From: Oasisia sp. SBJ-2009
Lineage: Eukaryota > Annelida > Polychaeta > Sabellida > Siboglinidae
Length of the DNA stretch: 64,000 nucleotides
Assembly: GCA_964017155.1 (NCBI GenBank)
Contig: OZ024855.1
Coordinates: forward strand, 5,308,690 to 5,372,689
Direction: 5' to 3'
A program made the translations under genes and the position numbers. Position 1 is the first letter of the stretch. Each line of letters starts with the position of its first letter. Positions 36,701-48,700 of the stretch are shown in pieces. A model generated the notes under the pieces. It had not been told where the DNA came from, ran no database searches, and saw only the letters and a list, made by a program, of their open reading frames with translations.

Positions 36701-39700
36701 CTGCAACAAGTAGTGACGAATGGTCAATGTATAAATATAATTAAACATTCTTAAATAACATTTCTTACTTATTTCATAGTTTTAACAATGATCCATTGTA
36801 TTCATTAAAACATTGTACACTGAAAAATTAACACAATATCTACAGTTCTTTTTGCACAAAATGAAATAAACCTATTCAATTTCAACTCACCATCTTGCGC
36901 TGTCGATTTATTATCTTTTCTTCCTTCTTTTCTTCCCGTAAGCGGTCACGCTCCTGGAAAAGTAAAACATAACTCACGGTTGAAAACAAGACAGTTTTAT
37001 AAGTTTTAGACATTACAATGACAATAACAACTATGTTTTGTTATTGGTGTTTTGCTAAACGTTTTGGCATTCACATTCAATGTTCACTCATAATTACGTT
37101 TGATGTAGGGCTTTATTAATAGCAACTGATGAAATTTGCCATGATGTACTTAGAGTGGAGATCTCTAAATACAGGCCTAAGATCTGTGTTATATGTACCA
37201 TGTTCCGTGTCTAAGTTCAACGCCGGGACTGATAATGGGGAGCCTACAGGATCAACAGGGAGTGGTGCATCTTCGCATTCATTCTGGAGTTTAATTTTGT
37301 TTCAGTGCATCTTTGAATTCTTTTAGACTCGAACTTAGACTCCAATTAATATAAGGCATATCTACAACGTATGTTAACAAATGCTGGATGTAATGAATGA
37401 ATGTGACTTAGCCAGGTAACAGGACGCTGGCAGCTGACAGAATGTGGCCCAAGTTGCATAACGGCACCACCTGGATGATTAGTTCCGTAGGTTCCCCATT
37501 ACTTCTACTTCGAAAATATTACAAGTAAAACGAGGTTGCCACTTCCACAGTCAGGGTCCAGCCCCCACAACCGACCCCCACCTACCAGAACACAGCCTGC
37601 CCCAGGACACTGACCTGTTGTTTCTTCCTGGCCTCCAGCGCCTTTACGAGTAGAATGTGTTGTCTGCGTCTCTCTTTCTCCTGACAGACAAACAACTCAC
37701 TCAGTGGACAGTGGCAGACAGACACTCGGGCGGTTTGTGAAGTGTGGAGGTGAACAGGTTCACACACTCATAATGGCAAAAAAGCACTGACAACATTCAC
37801 GTAAGCACTCCCGCCTATACTGATGCAGCTAAAGAAGCCACACATCCCCAGTAGAGGCTAGTTATCCTGGCCTGTAGTTAGCCCTAAGATGACATGCACT
37901 GTATAAATATCACGTTGTCTGGATACATCAGGGTCATTACTGGTGTAAGTCAGTCACCATTCTGTCCGTCAGTCCGTCAGTCCGTCGGTCCGTCGGTCCG
38001 TCCATAGACTGACAGACAATGAAAGCAACTGGCCACTGATGATCACAACTTAAATCACTAACAGTTACTGACCACCACTGTCGGTGCCCATCTGTGACAC
38101 TGACTGACCGCCACTGATCATCATCACTGACCATCCATGACCACCCCTGTCATGACCACCACTGCCACTGACCGTCCTCGACACTGACCACTACAACTGA
38201 TTGCCACTGACCACGGTTCCTGACACTGACCATCAGTGACCGTCACTGCAACCAGGCACCAACGATTGACACTGACCACGACCGACACTGACCATCACAG
38301 GTGGACAATAGCAATGCCACTAACACTGACCATGACTGAGAGAAGAGACAGAAGCTGTTTGTAAGCACATGCACCAGCAGCACAAGAGCACTACTGGACG
38401 GCACTGGCCAAAACAACAGTGGTCAGTGTCACCAACACCATCCACGCCAAAGGCAACTGGTCAAGCATTTCTCATCATTTACCAGTGACAAATACCAAAG
38501 GTAATGAACTGAACATGACAACCATCCAACGTGTGAGAATAAACTAAGATGAAACCAAAGGACGGCAGCCAGCATGAGAGGACTAACTTCACCAACTTAG
38601 CTTCTGCTAGACAAGCTCTTTTCTTGCTAGCCAGGTGTCCTCCCTGTCAATCACCCCCTGCCTATCACCACATACCTCACTAGCAACCACACACCTCCTT
38701 ACCTACCACACTCTCCCTCCCTAACAACCACACCCTCCCTAGCAACCACACCCTCCCTAGCAACCACACCCTCCCTAACAACCACACCCTCCCTACCAAC
38801 CACACCCTCCCTAACAACCACACCCTCCCTAACAACCACACCCTCCCTAGCAACCACACCCTCCTACCAACCACACCCTCCCTAACAACCACACCCTCCC
38901 TAACAACCACACCCTCCCTAACAACCACACCCTCCCTAGCAACCACACCCTCCCTAGCAACCACACCCTCCTACCAACCACACCCTCCCTAACAACCACA
39001 CCCTCCCTAACAACCACACCCTCCCTAACAACCACACCCTCCCTAACAACCACCCCCTCCCTACCAACCACACCCTCCCTAACAACCACACCCTCCCTAA
39101 CAACCACACCCTCCCTACCAACCACACCCTCCCTAACAACCACACCCTCCCTAGCAACCACACCCTCCTACCAACCACACCCTCCCTAACAACCACACCC
39201 TCCCTACCAACCACACCCTCCCTAACAACCACACCCTCCCTAACAACCACACCCTCCCTACCAACCAAACTATCCCTACCAACCACTCTCCCTACCAACC
39301 ACACCCTCCCTACCAACCACACCCTCCCTAGCAACCACCCCTCCCTACCAACCAAACCCTCCCTACCAACCACACCCTCCCTAGCAACCACACCCTCCTA
39401 CCAACCACACCCTCCCTAACAACCACACCCTCCCTACCAACCACACCCTCCCTACCAACCACACCCTCCCTAACAACCACACCCTCCCTAGCAACCAACC
39501 CCTCCCTACCAACCACTCTCACTCCCTACCAACCACACCCTCTCTAACAACCACACCCTCCCTACCAAGCAAACCCTCCCTACCAACCACTCTCACTCCC
39601 TAGCAACCACACCCTCCCTACCAACCACACCCTCCCTACCAACCACACACTCACTAGCAACCACACGTTCCATACCAACCACACCCTCCCTAGCAACCAC

Positions 39701-42700
39701 ACCCTCCCTGCCAAACAAACCCTCCCTAGCAACCACACCCTCCCTAGCAACCAAACCCTCCCTACTAACCAAACCCTCCCTAGCAACCAAACACTCCCTA
39801 CCAACAAATCCCTCCCTAGCAACCAAACCCTCCCTACCAAGCAAACCCTGCCTGGCAACCAAACACTCCCTACCAACAAATCCCTCCCTAGCAACCAAAC
39901 CCTCCCTACCAACAAATCCCTCCCTAGCAACCAAACCCTCCCTACCAAGCAAACCCTGCCTGGCAACCAAACACTCCCTACCAACAAATCCCTCCCTAGC
40001 AACCAAACCCTCCCTACCAAGCAAACCCTCCCTAGCAACCAAACACTCCCTACCAACAAATCCCTCCCTAGCAACCAAACCCTCCCTACCAACCACACCC
40101 TCCCTACCAACCACACCCTCCCTACCAACCACACCCTCCCTACCAACCAAACCGTCCCTACCAACCAAACCCTCCCTACCAACCAAACCCTCCCTACCAA
40201 CCAAACCCTCCCTAGCAACCAAACACTCCCTACCAACAAATCCCTCCCTAGCAACAAATCCCTCCCTAGCAACCAAACCCTCCCTACCAAGCAAACCCTC
40301 CCTACCAACCACACCCTTCCTACCAACCAAACCCTCCCTACCAACCACACCCTCCCTACCAACCACACCCTCCCTACCAACCAAACCCTCCCTACCAACC
40401 ACACCCTCCCTACCAACCAAACCGTCCCTACCAACCACACCCTCCCTACCAACCACACCCTCCCTACCAACCAAACCCTCCCTACCAACCACACCCTCCC
40501 TACCAACCACACCCTCCCTACCAACCACACCCTCCCTAGCAACCACCCCTCCCTACCAACCAAACCCTCCCTACCAACCACACCCTCCCTAGCAACCACA
40601 CCCTCCTACCAACCACACCCTCCCTAACAACCACACCCTCCATACCAACCACACCCTCCCTACCAACCACACCCTCCCTAACAACCACACCCTCCCTAGC
40701 AACCAACCCCTCCCTACCAACCACTCTCACTCCCTACCAACCACACCCTCTCTAACAACCACACCCTCCCTACCAAGCAAACCCTCCCTACCAACCACTC
40801 TCACTCCCTAGCAACCACACCCTCCCTACCAACCACACCCTCCCTACCAACCACACACTCACTAGCAACCACACGTTCCATACCAACCACACCCTCCCTA
40901 CCAACCACACCCTCCCTACCAACCAAACCCTCCCTACCAACCACACCCTCCCTACCAACCACACCCTCCCTACCAACCACACCCTCCCTACCAACCACAC
41001 CCTCCCTACCAACCAAACCCTCCCTACCAACCACACCCTCCCTACCAACCAAACCCTCCCTACCAACCACACCCTCCCTACCAACCAAACCGTCCCTACC
41101 AACCAAACCCTCCCTACCAACCACACCCTCCCTACCAACCAAACCCTCCCTACCAACCACACACCTCCCTAGCAACCAAACACTCCCTTACATCATGTAC
41201 CAACTAACTCCATCAGCACATGAGCTTGTAAAACGACAAATGCTAAGATACCACTCTGAAGAGACCTGTCTGGCTACAGTGCCTGGAAACCAAGGGTGTC
41301 ATGTGCGGGCAGCCGGCATGCAACAACAACATTGATCAGCACGACAACAGCTTGACAACAACGTAGCCACAATGACGATGTTGACGGTTACGTACCAGAC
41401 CCATCATGGCTGCCATCTGCCGCCGTCGTTCATGCTCCTGCTGGGCGGTGTGCATTAGATACGAGTAATAGAGATTGGACGAGGCGCTGCCCACAGGTGG
41501 CGCTAGTGTCAGCAGAGGAGGCAGCGGCAACTGGGGGTGGTCCAGGATGAGGGGTGGAGCCGCGAGGGTCGACCCCGGAGCCATAGCAGAGCTTTCATCT
41601 GCTGGCTGGGGACGAAAGATGCATGATATGTGAGAGAGGGTTAACTGGAGCAGGCTCTAGTCAGTGTAGGGATGATGGATAAGTGAGGGTTAACTGGAGC
41701 AAGATCTAGTCAGTGTGTAGGAGAGGGTTAACTGGAGCATGATCTAGTCAGTGTATAGATGATGTGTAAGAGAGGGTTAATTGGAGCAGGCTCTCATCAG
41801 TGTATGGATGGGGGAACTATGACATGATTCTTTAGTCACTTCTGTAAAGTGGTTGATTTTATTAAACATCTCGCAACCCATGGAGAGGCACTTATTGTTT
41901 CCGAGTGTTTATGAATGGTATTCTGTAGATATTCAGTTTCTATGTCAGACTACAAACAAGACTGACGTCTTCGACTGACATTGATAAAGCACCTGTTTGA
42001 AGGCAGTGTTGGACAAAACAACAACAATGCTCTACACACTCGTTGGTTTATATTTTGATGCTTTAGACCCACTATCTAGTCAGGTGCAGAACAAACTAAA
42101 ATACATCTAATTATATGTAATTAAATAGCATGACAATGATGATGATGCATTTAGGTAGTTTGTTGTAAGCTGGTATTAAAGTAACAAGACAATAATTACG
42201 ATCCGCATTTGTTGTGAATGAATTTATGTTGGCACATACTGTCACCACGGCATGGTGCCCTTAGGATTACTGCAATAGAAATGTTGTCCATGTTTCAAAG
42301 AATGTGTAGTTTGTTTAGTGAAGGCGATTTCCATATAGACGAATAAAACACTTGTTTTAAGGACTTCTACAATTCAGACTAAGAGCACTTGAGAAAAGGT
42401 GTTATGTTAGGATATACACCTAGTCAGGCTTGTACAGTATTGTGTAGTCTGAGACACAGACGGCAGCTGTAAATCTGTGAGTCTCAGCAAGTCACTAACT
42501 GAACTACTTTTGGGCTGGCGATACAAACATGAAAAAGATAGATAAAGAACAAAATACATATAAAAATGTTATGAACTCATGATTCCTAAACATAATCTTT
42601 ATCTCACATGAAGTACAGTGTAATGGCACTATACAGTAACATGTGGTAAGTACTAGTGCATATATTCTGTATACAGTTACACAAATAAGGAGAATGTCCA

Positions 42701-45700
42701 CATGAGTCACCTATGTGAGGTAGCTAAACCTGTGAGTGGTGACAAACAACATTGGTTTCCAGGCACTTTCATAACCAGCTGGCTCCTGTGTGTGTTCCTT
42801 CCATTCAAAGCCATTTAACACCCATCAAGACCTGTGTTCTGAGAAGTAATTCCACTTGTTCTGAGAACAAATTTCCACTTGTTCTGAGAACTAATTCCAC
42901 TTGTTCTGACTACCAATTCCACCTGTGAGTCGGAATAAAACTACGTCTGGGAGACAAGTCAAACTGAAATGTGTCAATCAGGACAAATCAACAAGCGTGT
43001 CAATCAAAACAAATGGACACATGTCAATAAAAACTGACAGACACCTGTCAGTCAAAACAGACGCCTGTCAATCAAAACATAGACACCTGTCAATCAAAAC
43101 AAACAGACACCTGTCAGTCAAACCAGACACCTGTCAGTCAAAACAAATGCGCATCTATCTATCAGGACCAATCTGCTTCTGTTTGCCACAACTAACTAGT
43201 AACTGGCTGCTACAGTATCACAGTAAGTAAATGAATTTTAAATACCCAATCAAAGCAGGAATGAGGCATACCGCATTGCAGAAATTTCAACTCCAAAAGA
43301 ACTGTTCCTCAACCCTGCCACTGATATATATACTACGTAAGTCTGATATGTTGAGCTGCAATGATACCTTTTAACACAAAACAGTTCCCAATACGGCACA
43401 TACAGTGATGAGAGTGAACTGAGCATGAGAGACGACAGAGACAGAGGGCGCTAGTAGCTCAACTTACCTGGTCCTTGAGGAGCACAATGTGTTGTCGCTT
43501 CATCTCTCGCTCCTACAAACACAACAAACATCAGTTAGTCACATTATTGGGAAGAAGACATATTAAGCTATCCAATGGTGTAAAATTCATACCCTAGATC
43601 ACACTCAACCAAAGATACTCTACATATCTGGGGAAGAAAAGTCCAAGCTGAGAGAAACACATTGCTTGCTGTTTAAACACACTACTTGCTGTGTGAACAC
43701 ACTGCTTGCTGTGTAAGCACACTGCTTGCTGTGTAAGCACACTGCTTGCTGTGTAAACAAATACTGTGTCCACGAGACACTGACAGTTACATATAACACA
43801 CACAGACTTAGGCAAAAGAACAGTGTTGACTGAACGCACATAACGCTTTTATCAAGACAGTTAGCAAGGCAAAGCTTGATGCAGGTGCATAATTTTGTAC
43901 ATGATGGAGTCAAATCACGAACTACTCTACAAGTGAACTGACGACAGCAGTGGTCGGCCCACGAACCTCAATGATCTGTTGTGTGCGCATCTCCCGTTCT
44001 AAGCGAATCTGTTGTTGGCGATGAACCTTCTCCTGTTGCCGTAGCAACCGCTGCTGTTCCCTCTGCTTCCTGATTTCTTGCACTGGCAACAAATACACTC
44101 AATGACTGTGGCGCCGAGTAAACGGCAACATTCGCTTCACACTTCACTGCAACCAATCAGTGACACGAAGCCCAAGTTTTACAGAAATTATGATCAGTCA
44201 TCACACCAGATTCAACCTATTATCTATTATGATAAAGTTTAACCAAGTCCTTAATAACCCCTTCAGTTTACAGTCACCCTGTCAGACTTGTGACACTACA
44301 TCACAGACTGCATTGACAGCGTACTTACATCGCACTTCCTTGTTGCGACGAGCAGCCTCTTTCTGACGCTGTCGTTCCCACTTCTTCCACTGTTTGATTT
44401 CGGCCACTTTCCTCGCCAGTTCTACACAACCAGACAAAAAAAAGTATAATCAACATGACCTATTTAATACACTCACTGATACTTGTCAAGTTGGTGGGTC
44501 AAAACTATTTTTATTGATACAAACAAACCAAATCTATGATGCTACGATGTGTTGAAGTTATAAAGCATTAAACATCATCAAACCTCTAATCACAACCCAC
44601 AACTGATGAGTGTGTGAGGCCCTTAACCCTACCATCAATGGGAGTTATGGCATCCCTGGGGTGTTTCCCATGATTTGGAGCCCTGATACCGCCCACGAAA
44701 AGGGCCACACTCACACCACACAAGTGAGGCCCTGACCCATGCCTGAGGCCCTAGCTCCACCCCTCCTGACCCACCTTGTTGCTGCAGCCGTCGGTGGAGT
44801 CGTCCCTGGGACATGTTCATGGCCATGTCTGCGGCCAGTCTCTTCTGCGCCAGGCGTTTCTCCACCCGCTGCTTCCGCTCCAGCATCTTGTTCTTGCGCG
44901 CCTCAATCACTGCGTAGTGGGCCTGGACATCACTGTCCGAGAGCAGGCGGTACGTCTACAACCACAGCCACAACCACAGTGAGCACACAGTGGACACAAC
45001 CACACCAGCTGACAAGTAGTCTGTAGTGGGCCCTGTGTGGAGGTATTCCACTGTGATGAGGTACTTACATAGCCCTGTGTCGAGGTATTCCACTGTGATG
45101 AGGTACTTACGTAGCCCTGTGTCGAGGTATTCCACTGTGATGAGGTACTTACGTAGCCCTGTGTGGAGGTATTGCACTGTGATGAGGTACTTACGTAGCC
45201 CTGTGTGGAGGTATTCCACTGTGATGAGGTACTTACGTAGCCCTGTGTGGAGGTATTCCACTGTGATGAGGTACTTACATAGCCCTGTGTCGAGGTATTC
45301 CACTGTGATGAGGTACTTACGTAGCCCTGTGTCGAGGTATTCCACTGTGATGAGGTACTTACGTAGCCCTGTGAGTCGCTGGAGACGCTCGCCTCGTAGA
45401 ACTCTCCCACACACACCTTGGTGCTGAAGGTGAAGTTGTCCCTCGTCAAGTCACTGATGCCATTCCGCTCCAGGTACTGGAACACAGGACAGGAACAGGT
45501 CGTCATGCTAACTCAATAGTCATAACTCTTGGCCGGTATACTATCTGGCGATACATTAGTTTTGCTCTATTAGGAGATATAGAGAAAAATTATCGCTGTA
45601 TGCTGCATGAGTATTATTTGCAGTGTTATTAATTTTAGCACATTATTGATCTGTCGACACTATGTCTACACACATCACAAGTGTGCTGAGAATGGAAAGT

Positions 45701-48700
45701 CTCATCTGAGTGTAACACAAGACACTGTCTCTGTAACACACTCACTATTGTTCACAATGAATGTTGCACTTGTAACAACAACTATATTATATGACATTGT
45801 GTGCGTGTGTGTGTGTGTGTGCGTGCGCGCGCGCGTGCGTGCGTTCGTGTGCTTTAGTCTAAAATGTCTCGAGTAAACATATTTATGTGAACATATGAAC
45901 ACATTAGCAGTTGAAAGTGACAGGGTGAGAAGTAGAACGCCTAAACACTCACCCGGTCAACTTCCTGATATGAACGCAGTTTTTTGCCACAAGGGGCATG
46001 GTACATCACTTCTCCCATGATGCCGCGGGGGCCAACGCTGCGGATACGCGTCTCCCGTCTCCACCTGCAACAACAACACATCCACATACAACAACAACAC
46101 ATCCACACACATCAACAACACATGAACGTACATCAACAACACATCAACACACATCAACAACACACTGACATTGACAACACATCAACATACACCAACAACA
46201 CACTGACATTGACAACACATCAACATACATCAACAACACATCAACATACATTAACATCACATCAACACTGTATCAACAACACACTGACATTTACAACACA
46301 TCTATTCAGCAGTATGTTAACAAACTGTTAATATGAACGTTAGGTTTGGGCTGCTCAAAAGATGTTTATGTACACTGTTATTAATAAACATTATTTAATT
46401 AACACAAGAGAAATTTGGTATATTCAATCAAAATATATTTATCATGCACGCCAAATAACAAGAAAGTTTATTCAGACTGTGATATGTAATTTGTATATTA
46501 TATAATATCAGCCAAGTCTTCTGGTATCCAGACACATTTGAGTTCACTAACAAAATACAGACACTAATATTGCAGTTTTAAGAAAGCGCAACATGTTTAT
46601 GCACAACTGCTTATAACACATGGCTATCTTTTATTACTCACCCATATTCCAAGGGTATCTTAATCTCAGTTTCATCCAATATTACCCGACGTCGGCGTTT
46701 CCGATTACTCTCTGAAACACAACAGAATTGAATTGATCACATAAGTTCAGTCACAAAATGTTTCACATTATTTGGGGAGGTCATTCATTGCCAGGTACTG
46801 AAGGGAAAACAAACCATTAGTGTTATAAATAAAATGAATCACCTCTCAAGAAACTTGTTTCCATATATTTCGGATGTCTCTCACATTAGTGGGTAAAATA
46901 CACTAAGTTAAGGTAAATTTATGTTAATGAAAATGTTGTCAATTGCATTACAATGGGGGTTAATTCAACACTAAACACGTAACTTTATTCAACTTAACAA
47001 AGTTGTGAAAGCATCGCAAGACACACATATCAGCAGACTGAAGGGACATGTGAACAACTGTTCAGTTTAATGGTCAGTTATTCCACGAGGTCAGTTGGGG
47101 AACTACAGTATTGAGCCCTGCTGAACTAGTGACACTCACCCCCAGGTACTGGACTCTGGCTGTTTGCTCGTTTTGACGATGACGTGTCGGTGACGTGGTC
47201 TTCTGTGGCATCGTCGGTGTCGGTGCTTGAGTCAGACTCGCCGTCCAGACTTGAGTCGTCTTCACTGTCACCATCTGTCACACACAACAGTGTCATGTCT
47301 CAGTCTGCTGCAAGGTCACACTCACTGCAGGTGTCTAAGACTAGTGTTGTTTCTAATGTTCTCTACGACTTTAGATGTCGCTGCTGACAGACCATGGTAG
47401 GACTACAGCACTCAACTATTTCACAATCATTAATTAACTACGCCGCTTCTTTCTACGGACTTCTGCTCCATAACAATCCCTATCTCTATGTAAGTAAGTT
47501 ACATATCATGTGACTAGCATATAGCTGGGCTACCTTATACTTTTATGTGTCACACCATACTTATATTCATACTTATGTACAGTGAGATTACAACAGGTTT
47601 AACTGTTTCTGCTCAGGCAGAATCCTCTTCCCTACCTTATACACCAGACACAAGGACAGGCAACATGAGTGAATGAAACTACCATAATTTCTGTACATCA
47701 GCAGTCGGAACCAAACCATCATCATCATGGTCAATACTCAGGTACAGTCAACACTGAGGTAGACGGTCAAAACTCAGGTACACGGCCAACATTCAGGTAC
47801 ACGATCAACACTCAAAAGTACACGGCCAGCACTCATGTACATGGTCAGCACTCAGGTACACGGCCAACACTCAGGTACACAGCCAACACTCAGGTACACG
47901 GCCAACACTCAGGTACACGGCCAGCACTCAGGTACACGGCCAACACTCAGGTACACGACAAACACTCAGGTACATGGCCAACTCTCAGGTACACGGCCAA
48001 CACTCAGGTACATGGCCAACACTCAGGTACACGGCCAACACTCAGCTACACAACCAACACTCAGGTACATGGCCAACACTCAGGTACACAACCAATACTC
48101 AGGTACACGGCCAACACTCAGGTACACGGCCAACACTAAGGTACATGGCCAACACTCAGGTATACAACCAACACTCAGGTACACAACCAACACTTAGGTA
48201 CACAACCAATGCTCAGGTACACAACCAACACTCAGGTACATGGCCAACACTCAGGTACACAACCAACACTCAGGTACATGGCCAACACTCAGGTACACAA
48301 CCAACACTCAGGTACACAACCAACACTCAGGTACATGGCCAACACTCAGGTACACAACCAACACTCAGGTACACGGCCAACACTCAGGTACACGGCCAAC
48401 ACTCAGGTACATGACCAACACTCAGGTGCATGGCCAACACTCAGGTACACGGCCAACTCTCAGGTACACGGCCAACTCTCAGGTATACGGCCAACACTCA
48501 GGTACACGGCCAACACTCAGGAACACGGCCAACACTCATCTATACAACCAACACTCAGGTACACAACCAACACTCAGGTACATGGCCAACACTCAGGTAC
48601 ACGGCCAACACTCAGGTACACAACCAACACTCAGGTACATGGCCAACACTAAGGTACATGGCCAACACTCAGGTATACGGCCAACACTCAGGTACACGGC

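Noticed and set aside
38680..41175. Several 100-340-codon frames with VVGREG/VWLVGR repeats
   Set aside because: Six-codon translation of the 18-bp intronic array; frames overlap each other in two registers.
38640..41185. Interstitial telomere repeat (TTAGGG-like)
   Set aside because: The unit contains TTAGGGAGGG or GGTAGGGAGGG in an 18-bp repeat, not a TTAGGG hexamer array.
47264..47274. BAZ2 exon 7 beginning at the downstream acceptor GGTGACAG
   Set aside because: It breaks the phase with exon 6 and would replace the acidic segment by an unrelated frame.
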